DNA from: Planctomycetales bacterium
GTDB taxonomy: Bacteria > Planctomycetota > Planctomycetia > Planctomycetales > Planctomycetaceae
Direction: 5' to 3'
Assembly: GCA_028285345.1 (NCBI GenBank)
Contig: JANQPT010000017.1
Coordinates: 62,001-126,000, forward strand
Length of the DNA stretch: 64,000 nucleotides
In this document: one piece after another, positions 56,552 to 64,000 of the stretch
Layout of the letters: each line of letters opens with the position of its first letter
How positions within the stretch are numbered: position 1 is the first letter of the stretch
Notes under the pieces: generated by a model
What the model saw: only the letters and a program-made list of their open reading frames with translations
Databases searched by the model: none
Told to the model about the DNA's origin: nothing
Made by a program: the position numbers and the translations under genes

Positions 56552-57769
56552 TTACTTGATCACACGAGCGTCCGCCAAGTCCAGATGGTCCGAACCATCC
56601 CATTCATCGTCGCCGAAGTCCACTAAAATCTCCAAGTCCCTCACGCCGGTCACATCCAAATCGAGACGATGCGGTTCGGCGTCCTGACCGGTCACTTTGG
56701 CACCTTTCGGATCCGTTTCACCGCTTTGATCCGGAGGATAAAGGACTCGACCGTCGCCGCGGATGATGACATTCACGTTCCCCAGCGGCCGCACCATTTC
56801 GTCGATGCCCATCACCGCGCGGAACCGCCGAAAATCGCCTTTGAGGCGATAGGTTAAGGTCATTTTACTGTGGATCCACAACCCGCGGCGATACGTCTTT
56901 CCGAACAATTTGATCGGTTTCCCTAAACTCTCCGTGCGGTCCCTGCGATAGCCCCACCGCACGTCGTCCCCTTCGAAGAACGGCTCATATTTTTCCGTCC
57001 GCGGCTCAATCGACGACAGATAAACGACCTTGCCGCCGCTAAAGTCCATCGACAGCACCTCCGCCGTCGGAAGCTTGATGTTACCGCCGGCGGACAGTTT
57101 CGCGGTGAGAACGCCGTCTTCGAGTTCCACCCTGCGGGCGTTCAACAGGCTCCCGTCGGCCAGCGAAATGCTGCAAACCGACTTCGGTGTGCGGCGCGAG
57201 TTTCGATGGTGGTAGATCAACCCAAAGACCTTTTTGCGGGCGACAGTCCGCTGATCGCCGTCCAGCAGGAACTCGACAGACTGGCTGTCAATCTTGCCGA
57301 TGACGCCCGGCAAAAAGTCGAGCACATCGTCTTTGTGAATCACGAGCAAATCACTCTTGGAGTCGCGCTCGATCAATTCTTTCCACGATTCCCGAAGCGC
57401 CGGCTTCAGCGGTTGAAATCGAACGTTCGCCAAGGTCCTGCCCGGGATCTCGACATTCCCGACACCTGGGACTTCTAACGTTGCCTGCCGCGGCGACGTC
57501 GAAACGGCAGAGCAGAAAATCGTCGAGCCGTCAGTGAGAGTCAACTGCACGCGCTTGCCAGAGCGCGGCTGGGGTTTGCGGGTGGGGAATCTGATCTCCA
57601 AGAGATCCGCTGCGGAAACCGACACCTCACGGTCACCCGTCGCGAGCACAGCGCCGGATTCGGACAATTGCGTCAGCACGCCGGTGTGCGTCTGATCGGA
57701 AAGCGTCAGCAACTCCACTTGTGGTGCTTGCAATACGGCAGCGGCGGCCAGGGCCCACCAAACGGTCAT
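56552..57769 (-). CDS. NPCBM-domain secreted protein
   Basis: 405 residues with a short hydrophobic N-terminus. Middle part is beta-rich with repeated 'DGS' turns (LTDGSTIFCS, LADGSLLNARRVEL). The C-terminal 145 residues match an NPCBM-type carbohydrate-binding module: IKLFGKTYRRGLWIHS, KGDFRRFRAVMGID, and FGDDEWDGSDHLDLADARV. Probably binds a glycan at the cell surface. It sits between the coiled-coil genes and the protease genes in one train. Confidence 0.88.
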   Translation of the reverse strand: MTVWWALAAAAVLQAPQVELLTLSDQTHTGVLTQLSESGAVLATGDREVSVSAADLLEIRFPTRKPQPRSGKRVQLTLTDGSTIFCSAVSTSPRQATLEVPGVGNVEIPGRTLANVRFQPLKPALRESWKELIERDSKSDLLVIHKDDVLDFLPGVIGKIDSQSVEFLLDGDQRTVARKKVFGLIYHHRNSRRTPKSVCSISLADGSLLNARRVELEDGVLTAKLSAGGNIKLPTAEVLSMDFSGGKVVYLSSIEPRTEKYEPFFEGDDVRWGYRRDRTESLGKPIKLFGKTYRRGLWIHSKMTLTYRLKGDFRRFRAVMGIDEMVRPLGNVNVIIRGDGRVLYPPDQSGETDPKGAKVTGQDAEPHRLDLDVTGVRDLEILVDFGDDEWDGSDHLDLADARVIK

Positions 57770-57849
57770 AAAATGGTCCTCAACTTTCCTCCGCCGGAAA
57801 TCACCCGCTGCCTACACGAATGGCAAGGTTCGAGACAGCCGGATACCGA

Positions 57850-58917
57850 TCAGTTCTTGCTTGTGGGTGCGGTCCTCTTGGCCGCGTTGCGAAAATACTC
57901 TTCGACGGCGCGCCGATAATGAGCCGGAAAGTCGCGGCCGATCAATTGTCGAACGCGTTCCCGCTTTTTGTCATCCAGCTCACCCCAAGGTCCTCCTTTT
58001 TTGAACGTCTTGGGATCGACATGCCCCGGAGCCTTCGCCCCTTTGACTCGGCTGTCGTCGGCGGGGTTGTTGCCCGACTCGTTCGAATTCCCTCCTTGGC
58101 CCCCTCCACCTCCGCCGCCCAATTGCTCCTCGATTTTCTTAATGATCTCATCCAAGCCGGCGATGATCTCCTCTTCCACCTTTTGCACCTTTTGACCGGA
58201 GCGACCCAATTCGAGCCGGCGTTCCACGTCGAGCATCTTGCGCGAGATTTCGTCAAGCGATTTGTCTTTCAAGCCTTCCAAGTCGTGCCGCATGAGAGTC
58301 GCCACCGTCAGGTAGCGAGCGGGCACGCCCTCCGTCCGCTCTGTTAATTGTTCAATCGTCTTCAGCCCCTGCTGCTTCAGCAGCAAATGGTGCTCGCAGA
58401 CCGCCTTGAAGAAGAAACAGGTCGCCGGATCAACGACTTGGGTTGGGTCGACTTTGCTAAGCACGACCAGCCCTTCTTCATACATCCGCCGCTGTGCCAA
58501 GTAGCGACCGAAGTAAAGTCTGAGGTTATGGACGAAAAACGGATCCCGGTCTGCTTCGCCCAGCAGCGCCGCATCAGGCGCCATCAGGGGGGCGTCTCGA
58601 AAGCGGCATGCGTCAATGAGCGCTTTCGCGTCGGCGTCCAGCGCGCGGAATGTGGTCACCACCATTTGCAGCATTTTCGGCGGGCTGGGCCGTTGGTTGC
58701 GGTCGCCCCAGAGTTTGTCGACCTCCCGCTGAGCGGCGGGATCATTATGCCCTTGTTTCTTCATCCAATCGGCGATCTTCGTGCGCACGACGTCAGCGGA
58801 CGGGGGTGAGAAGACCGTCTCCGTGGCGGTTTCCTCTGCGGCCGTTTGTCGCCACGCGAAACTGCAGAGAATCATTGCAAGTGCGATTTGGACGGTCAGC
58901 CAATTCCTCATCTGCAC
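57850..58917 (-). CDS. secreted helical protein with YRRAVEEYF C-terminus
   Basis: 355 residues from GTG 58917, where AAAGGG lies 6 bases upstream; ATG 58911 is an alternative. Signal peptide (VQIALAMILCSFAWRQTAAEE). Residues about 130-215 look TPR-like (FGRYLAQRRMYEEGLVVL). A coiled coil (VQKVEEEIIAGLDEIIKKIE) leads to a Gly-rich linker. The C-terminus has FPAHYRRAVEEYFRNA, which matches the tail of the 1332-residue protein at 21974-25972. This links the two clusters. Confidence 0.82.
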   Translation of the reverse strand: MQMRNWLTVQIALAMILCSFAWRQTAAEETATETVFSPPSADVVRTKIADWMKKQGHNDPAAQREVDKLWGDRNQRPSPPKMLQMVVTTFRALDADAKALIDACRFRDAPLMAPDAALLGEADRDPFFVHNLRLYFGRYLAQRRMYEEGLVVLSKVDPTQVVDPATCFFFKAVCEHHLLLKQQGLKTIEQLTERTEGVPARYLTVATLMRHDLEGLKDKSLDEISRKMLDVERRLELGRSGQKVQKVEEEIIAGLDEIIKKIEEQLGGGGGGGQGGNSNESGNNPADDSRVKGAKAPGHVDPKTFKKGGPWGELDDKKRERVRQLIGRDFPAHYRRAVEEYFRNAAKRTAPTSKN

Positions 58918-58937
58918 ACCGTTCCCTTTCGAATCAA

Positions 58938-60614
58938 TTACTTGTTCTTGCCGGTCACTAAATTATACGTCGCCTTCTGTATCTGGCGTTGCCGCAAACT
59001 CAGTTTCCGTAATTCCGCGATGATGTCCGGTTCAATCGCCTGTTCACCGTCGCTTCCACGTCCCAGACGCTTCGTGCGGCGGTTGACCCGAAATTGCAAA
59101 GCCCGCAACATTTTCAATTCGGACAATTGGTCGACAAGTGCCTGATCTTGCGGCGAGTTTTGTGATCCCTGTTGGCCCTGCGACTGTTTCTTCTCCTGGT
59201 GGCGTTCAATTTCCTTTTGTAAAGCCGCGATCAAGTCCTCCAAGGCTTCAATCACGTCCTGTTCGATCATCTGCGTCAGCTCTCCCACCTTGGCTTCGTC
59301 CAGACGGGAGACGATAGTCTGCATATCCTGCCGCATCTGCTCGATCGCCTCGGGAAACGCGACCGACGAACCCTCTTCCTTCATCAAGGTCAAAGCCTTC
59401 TCAGCGTCGACAACCAACTCCGCCTCTTGCCGTGACAAGTCCCGGGCTTTGGTAAATAGGTTCTGAGTCTGCTCCCGCTCCGCTTCCGGAATCTTGCCTA
59501 GCCGCACGGTGTTGTCATAAATCACAAGCTGCCTCGCCAGCATTTGCTGGAAGCGATCCTCCAAACCGGTCAGCCGGCGCTCCCGTTCTTCTTCTCGCAA
59601 TTGCCGTAGAATCTGCTCAAGTCTGTCCTTGGCTTGCTGCAGCTTAGCGATCGCTTCGGTCTGGTCCTCCGCCGCGTTATCTCGTTGTTTTTGTTTCAGC
59701 TTCTCCGCCGCATCCTCCATCGCTTTTCGGGCCTCTTCGATTTCTTTTCGGCCGGGCGTGGAGGGTTGTTGCTGGCTGCCGTCCTGAGATTGCTGACCGT
59801 CCGACTGTTTGCCATCCGATTGCTTACCGTCAGATTGCTTACCGTCAGATTGCTTACCGTCGGATTGCTTGCCGTCCGACTGTTTGCCGTCCGACTGTTT
59901 GCCGTCCGATTGTTTGCCGTCCGATTGTTTGCCGTCCGATTGTTTGCCGTCGGATTGTTTGCCGTTGGATTCTTCGCCGCTGTCGCTCCTCCGCTTTCGC
60001 TCGCGCTCTGCATCCTGTTGGTCGATCTTTTCACCGAGCTTTTGCGCGCGCTCTTCAAGATCAGCTTGCCGCTCCTGTAGATTCTTGCTCGCGCCACGAC
60101 GTTCGGTATCCGCACGGATGCCCTTTTGTTTTCCAAGCAGAGCGTCGACGTTGCGGATCAAATCTTTGAGGCGTTGTTTTTCCGCCTCGATCTCTTTGGC
60201 GCGATCCTCACTGCCCAACAGCTCCAAGAGATTGGCCAATTCAACGATCAACTCGTCCTGTTCGTCGATCGCCTTGCCGTAGTTGCGCTCTCGCAGTTGC
60301 TCCGAGAGTTCCCGCATCCGCTCGACGATAAATTTGGCGTCGCTCTCTCCGATCACGCGCGTCAGCAGATTGGCCCGGTCCGGATCGGTCTTGCGCATTA
60401 GTGCGGCCATTTTGCGCAATTTCTCCTCGAAGCGAAGATAGCGACGGGAAATCGCCTGCTGTGTCGTATCGAGTGAAACTCGCGATTCCTTGTCGGCAGT
60501 GGACGCAGAATTGTCGGCCGCGCCTGCCGACCGCGTTGCACTGAGACCCGGCCCGGCCGCATAGCTGACGCATCCGATGAGGCTCAGTACGGCCAGTCGT
60601 CGCAATCGAGACAT
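58938..60614 (-). CDS. coiled-coil protein with KQSDG repeats, possible lipoprotein
   Basis: 558 residues from ATG 60614 with GGAG 8 bases upstream; an in-frame codon at 60746 lies too early. The signal peptide ends in a lipobox, LIGC (Cys15). The rest is nearly all helical and charged. Residues about 205-260 contain eleven exact KQSDG units. The helical parts before and after (LEERAQKLGEKIDQQDAERE; ELTQMIEQDVIEALEDLI) predict long coiled coils. Likely a periplasmic scaffold. 21 bases before the next gene in the train. Confidence 0.85.
   Translation of the reverse strand: MSRLRRLAVLSLIGCVSYAAGPGLSATRSAGAADNSASTADKESRVSLDTTQQAISRRYLRFEEKLRKMAALMRKTDPDRANLLTRVIGESDAKFIVERMRELSEQLRERNYGKAIDEQDELIVELANLLELLGSEDRAKEIEAEKQRLKDLIRNVDALLGKQKGIRADTERRGASKNLQERQADLEERAQKLGEKIDQQDAERERKRRSDSGEESNGKQSDGKQSDGKQSDGKQSDGKQSDGKQSDGKQSDGKQSDGKQSDGKQSDGKQSDGQQSQDGSQQQPSTPGRKEIEEARKAMEDAAEKLKQKQRDNAAEDQTEAIAKLQQAKDRLEQILRQLREEERERRLTGLEDRFQQMLARQLVIYDNTVRLGKIPEAEREQTQNLFTKARDLSRQEAELVVDAEKALTLMKEEGSSVAFPEAIEQMRQDMQTIVSRLDEAKVGELTQMIEQDVIEALEDLIAALQKEIERHQEKKQSQGQQGSQNSPQDQALVDQLSELKMLRALQFRVNRRTKRLGRGSDGEQAIEPDIIAELRKLSLRQRQIQKATYNLVTGKNK
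59803..59971 (-). repeat. 15-bp coding tandem repeat (KQSDG x11)
   Basis: Eleven in-frame 15-base units encode KQSDG. Codons vary between units (AAA/AAG, TCG/TCT/TCC), and neighbouring units share variants, as expected from replication slippage. It lies inside the coiled-coil gene and is not a CRISPR array. Confidence 0.9.
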
Positions 60615-60750
60615 CGTTAGCGCTCCAATCGTAAATTCTTGAGAGTCTGTCGGAACACTCCCTTGCACCGTTTCGGACGCACCAATGTGAAATGTCCAAG
60701 TTGGCGCTGGTGTTGCGGGACGACCGGCATCGGCCAACTCGAACACATCG

Positions 60751-63177
60751 CTACAGGTCGTCGATAAGTCTCTGCTTACGTTCCTGTTCGGTCTTCTTCT
60801 TCAGGTCTTGCTGTTGCTCGAGAATCGAGCGTAACAATTCCCGAACTTCATTGATTGTTTCCAGCTTCAACATCGCAGCCAACACCCGCTGAATCTGGGC
60901 AATCGTCTGGTCCAACTCCTCGATGCAAACGTCCAACGATTGAAACGGCGTGGGTGCACTCTCCTGCTCCAGCGCCAGCTTGAGCAATCCGAGTGACTCA
61001 TCAACGTTATTATAGTGGAGGGTGTTTAATTGGTTAAGAGGTTTTAGGATGCCCTGCTCGAGCCGGTCCAGCATACGGGGGGTTTGTACCCCGTTGTTGA
61101 TCAATTCCGCCCGGATGTCGATGAACGCCTCCTCGATTGATGCGGTTTCATTCGCATTTTTGCGAATCTTTAGCAACGACCGTTGGGCGATGGTTCTCAC
61201 CGAGATGTCCAATTCTCGCAATTGCCGTCTGATCTCCTCGATCGACTCTGAAGGCGGGGCGGCCTTCCGCCACGGCTCAACTTCTCGGAGCTTGACCCGA
61301 TGCGAACTCAAATCCGCCCGAATCGCCTCAACTTCCTGCAGAATCTGTTCAAACCGCTGTCGAAGATTCAACTCCCGCGCGCTGATTAAAGAGAGTAGTT
61401 CCTCGGGGCTGACGATTTGAAAGACCGTCGCTTCGCCCCGTTTCTCATGCGGGCCGTGCAGATTGTCTGCATCGACGGCTAATACCGACAACGTCAGTTT
61501 CTGGCCCAAAGCCAAGTCCAAATTCAACACCTCGAAGCGTTCATCAACCACAACTTCGCGCTCGAGGTCCGCCGGCTGCCGAAACGGGTGTTGACGATAC
61601 TCCGAGTCACCGTCCAGCTGATACTCAAATCGTGCCTCCGCCACACCGTAGTCGTCGGTGATTTCCCCTTCGATCGGAATCACGGCGCGCCGCGTGATCG
61701 AGTTGCGGACGCCGCGCGGCCGTGTCGTCACCACCGGACTTTCGTCAACGATGCCGCTGATCGTCAGCCGCGACGGTTGCTGGGTGACCACGCCGTCTTG
61801 ATCGGTCAAATCAATCTGCAGCGCCGCCTCAGCCGGCAAAGGCACCGGCCAGGAGACTTGATTTGCCTCTGCCAAAAGCGGCGGTGCTTCGTGGCCCGTC
61901 AGGATCATTGGCAACGTGAGTCTGCGGCCCGTCGCGTCGAATATCGATTCGGAGAGTTCTTGAGGAATCGCAATCACTCGATCCGGATGTTGATCAGCCG
62001 ATGGAATTGTCAGCGTCGCCACGTCGCCGTTGACGTCGATCGTAAATCGGGCAGTTTGGATCCGCGCCGCGGTGAGCGGCTTGCTGCTATCTGCCCGCAA
62101 CAGAAAATCGGTTCCCACCGGCAACGTGACTTGCGATCCCTGGACGGTCACCGGGGTGCGGACAAACTCGGTCTGATCGTCATTGACTTCATTAAGACGC
62201 GTGTAAGCCGGGTACAAACAATCGAGACGAATCGAGTCCACTTCAGGAGGGTCAACCACTTCGATGATGAACGGCCTACGATTGTAGAAGTCGCCGCCAG
62301 TGACAGTTAAGCGGGCTGATTGCTGAAATCCCTTGACCGTGATTTTGAATTCGTCGGTTCCCAATTTGGAAAAATAACCGGAACTCCCGCCGCTACGATT
62401 GAGAAACCGGTAGTTCAGCCGAACCTGTTCCGGAGGAGTGCTTCCCTCGCCCACCCGAGCCAACAACGTGAGATCGCCGCCACGAGGATGCTTGTATCGT
62501 CCGGTCTCATCGAAGTGTCGTACACGTTCACCCGGCGCCGCCAGGACGATCAACTCTAATTCCGATTCGCGCGGCCAATATTCGTCCGCGAAAATCACAT
62601 TCCGGCGATACCACGTTTCGGTCGTGCCCGGATACAACACGGCGAATCCCGCGATCAACAGGGCCATGAGAGTCGCCGTTGCAATAGCTTTTTTGAGCGG
62701 ACGAAAGTCGAACACCTCTCCGAGTGCCAAATCGCCGGAGAGATCTGCGACTTCATCGACCGTGCGCCGCAGCAGGTCGCCGGTGAGCCCCGGGTTGCCT
62801 CCGGACCGATCCGCCAATTGCACGCTGGTGATGAGTCGGTCGTTGAGTTGCGGAAAACGCCGTTCCAGTACCAGCGCCAAAGCTTCGACATGAAATTCGC
62901 GCATCATGCGGCCCACTACGCTCGAAATCAGCGCCACGCCCGCCCAGCCGGCTGCCGCAACGGCCAGAGCGATCCGCACGGGACGGGCCAACTCGGTGTG
63001 AAACCAGACCGAACACCCATAGTCGACCGCCAGACTCACCCAAAAGAACAAGCTCAGGATGAACATCACTTTGGCGAGGCCTTCCCAGAAGACGTAGCCT
63101 CGGATGCGTCCCCGCAGTTGCGTGAGAACTGCGGGAATCTCCGGCCGGATCGACATTTCTTCCGTTTGATGCGGCAT
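60751..63177 (-). CDS. DUF4175-like membrane protein
   Basis: 808 residues from ATG 63177 (ATG 63156, preceded by GGAAGAA, is possible). Two N-terminal membrane helices (VMFILSLFFWVSLAVDY; IALAVAAAGWAGVALIS), then LALVLERRFPQLNDRLITS, which matches VDQAIPQLEERWSTVTEL in the protein at 21974. A third helix (ATATLMALLIAGFAVLYPG) leads to beta domains including EGEITDDYGVAEARFEYQL. The last 200 residues are coiled coil. It is the split counterpart of the N-terminal half of the 1332-residue protein. Confidence 0.88.
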   Translation of the reverse strand: MPHQTEEMSIRPEIPAVLTQLRGRIRGYVFWEGLAKVMFILSLFFWVSLAVDYGCSVWFHTELARPVRIALAVAAAGWAGVALISSVVGRMMREFHVEALALVLERRFPQLNDRLITSVQLADRSGGNPGLTGDLLRRTVDEVADLSGDLALGEVFDFRPLKKAIATATLMALLIAGFAVLYPGTTETWYRRNVIFADEYWPRESELELIVLAAPGERVRHFDETGRYKHPRGGDLTLLARVGEGSTPPEQVRLNYRFLNRSGGSSGYFSKLGTDEFKITVKGFQQSARLTVTGGDFYNRRPFIIEVVDPPEVDSIRLDCLYPAYTRLNEVNDDQTEFVRTPVTVQGSQVTLPVGTDFLLRADSSKPLTAARIQTARFTIDVNGDVATLTIPSADQHPDRVIAIPQELSESIFDATGRRLTLPMILTGHEAPPLLAEANQVSWPVPLPAEAALQIDLTDQDGVVTQQPSRLTISGIVDESPVVTTRPRGVRNSITRRAVIPIEGEITDDYGVAEARFEYQLDGDSEYRQHPFRQPADLEREVVVDERFEVLNLDLALGQKLTLSVLAVDADNLHGPHEKRGEATVFQIVSPEELLSLISARELNLRQRFEQILQEVEAIRADLSSHRVKLREVEPWRKAAPPSESIEEIRRQLRELDISVRTIAQRSLLKIRKNANETASIEEAFIDIRAELINNGVQTPRMLDRLEQGILKPLNQLNTLHYNNVDESLGLLKLALEQESAPTPFQSLDVCIEELDQTIAQIQRVLAAMLKLETINEVRELLRSILEQQQDLKKKTEQERKQRLIDDL

Positions 63178-63215
63178 TGATTTCGCGGTGATCGTCTCTC
63201 AGTCCAAAGTTGAAC

Positions 63216-64000
63216 TTACGCCAGTTTCAACAGTTTTCGGGTGAGCCATTCCAAGCCCAACAGGCCTACCAATAAGTACATGACCCACGCCTTGTCCCAT
63301 TGTGCGTCCGGAAACCCGGTCTGTACGGTCGTGATGCTTTGATCTTTGAGCAGTCCCGGCAGCTTGGCAGCAGCTTCGTCAACGGGCAAATACTCGCCGC
63401 CCGTTTCCCGCGACATCATCCGCAGGAGCGGCACGTCTTGCTGCGGGCGTTGTCGTTCCAGATTGGGGAATTTGACCTCAATCCGTTTGACGAGTTGCTC
63501 CCGCGATTCGGGGATCTGCAAGTCCAGGCGGTACGTTCCAGCTTTTGTGACCGGAAAGCCTCCCCGAAAGTCGCCGGGCCGGTTCGGTTCGCCGCGGAGG
63601 CGGACCGGCGGCGTTAGAGGAGCGCCGTCGGGGTCATACACTTCGAGAGAAACATATTCCGCCGACAACTTTTGTAGCTGTGCATCCAGCACCCGCGCGC
63701 GAACTTGGACCGTGCTGCCCAGCGGATACCGGTCGCGCTCCAAGAACAAGACGCCCCGTGAGGTCCCTCGCAGCAACCGCCCTTGGCCGACCTCGCGCAC
63801 GATTTGGACCCAAAACCGGTCGTAGTAGTTCTCATCCAGTGCGCGCAAACGCCAAATCTCCGCGCTGCCCAAATACATCGTCCTCCCGGCACCGTAAAAT
63901 TGTGAGGCAAGCAGAATCGGCCGGTCGGCGCCCTCTCCGTAGATTGGATTGGAAAAGTAGGCGAGTACGGTTGCTCCCGCCTTGGCGCCGCGCGTCCGAA
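63216..64000 (-). CDS. VWA/amidotransferase-like membrane protein, partial (5' end outside window)
   Basis: The minus-strand frame is open through the window edge at 64000, so only the C-terminal 260 residues or so are seen. It contains GAGRTMYLGSAEIWRLRALD and FWVQIVREVGQGRLLRG, which align with GRGRVVYLAAPATYQLRIR and FWGQLIRWAVARDL in the protein at 19056-21863. Later parts also match, and it ends in a membrane helix then EWLTRKLLKLA, like AEWGIRKLVGLS. An internal ATG at 63878 is not the true start. It is the paralogue of the fourth gene of the MoxR operon. Confidence 0.88.
   Translation of the reverse strand, partial: RTRGAKAGATVLAYFSNPIYGEGADRPILLASQFYGAGRTMYLGSAEIWRLRALDENYYDRFWVQIVREVGQGRLLRGTSRGVLFLERDRYPLGSTVQVRARVLDAQLQKLSAEYVSLEVYDPDGAPLTPPVRLRGEPNRPGDFRGGFPVTKAGTYRLDLQIPESREQLVKRIEVKFPNLERQRPQQDVPLLRMMSRETGGEYLPVDEAAAKLPGLLKDQSITTVQTGFPDAQWDKAWVMYLLVGLLGLEWLTRKLLKLA

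Noticed and set aside
59803-59971. CRISPR-like array of short repeats
   Set aside because: Units are 15 bases with no spacers, in frame, and encode KQSDG inside a coiled-coil gene.
59634-60080. Plus-strand open frame encoding repeated Leu/Val/Arg units
   Set aside because: It is the antisense reading of the KQSDG repeat; low complexity alone keeps it open.

Overview
The window looks like chromosomal DNA from a planctomycete, probably of the Gimesia/Symmachiella-like group; this rests on gene content, not on a marker gene. The signs are a DUF1501 protein paired with a pre-peptidase C-terminal (PPC) domain protein, many secreted proteins of unknown role, squalene-cyclase-like alpha/alpha toroids, a GH32/43-like propeller, MoxR/DUF58/BatA clusters, and intergenic palindromes of the kind seen across planctomycete genomes. 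I see no rRNA, tRNA, insertion sequence, phage module or CRISPR array.

Layout. 1-7.5 kb: PPC protein (cut by the window edge) and DUF1501 protein on the minus strand, then two secreted proteins on the plus strand (a propeller hydrolase-like protein and a toroid protein with a haem c motif). 7.6-14.2 kb: carA, an ArsR regulator, a Cys-rich lipoprotein, a matrixin-like metalloprotease with a secreted neighbour, and a six-repeat Kelch protein. 14.2-26 kb: a five-gene plus-strand operon (MoxR ATPase, DUF58, BatA-like VWA protein, VWA/amidotransferase-like membrane protein, giant DUF4175-like coiled-coil protein). 26-38 kb: housekeeping genes (priA, nadD, nnrE, xseB) mixed with a second toroid protein, an alpha-glucuronidase-like protein, an RmlD-like reductase that has lost its active-site pair, and a short-chain dehydrogenase. 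39-44 kb: an MsbA-like ABC exporter with a coiled-coil insertion and an RpoD-type sigma factor with a long leader and a clear terminator. 44-51.4 kb: a Tat-exported amidohydrolase, an ImmA/IrrE-like protein with an altered zinc motif, a two-lobed alpha/beta hydrolase, a small membrane protein and uppP.

51.6-64 kb: a long minus-strand gene train. It starts outside the window with a VWA/amidotransferase-like protein, continues with a DUF4175-like protein, a coiled-coil protein with eleven KQSDG repeats, a secreted helical protein and an NPCBM-domain protein, and ends with three trypsin-like/PDZ proteins. The upstream half is paralogous to the 14.2-26 kb operon. The three protease-like proteins lose their catalytic triad step by step: intact, then two residues lost, then all three lost, with the last fused to an alpha/beta hydrolase domain. 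This train is the best candidate in the window for a poorly described system. I infer a cell-envelope machine in which a MoxR/VWA module works with coiled-coil scaffolds and a protease plus pseudoprotease set.
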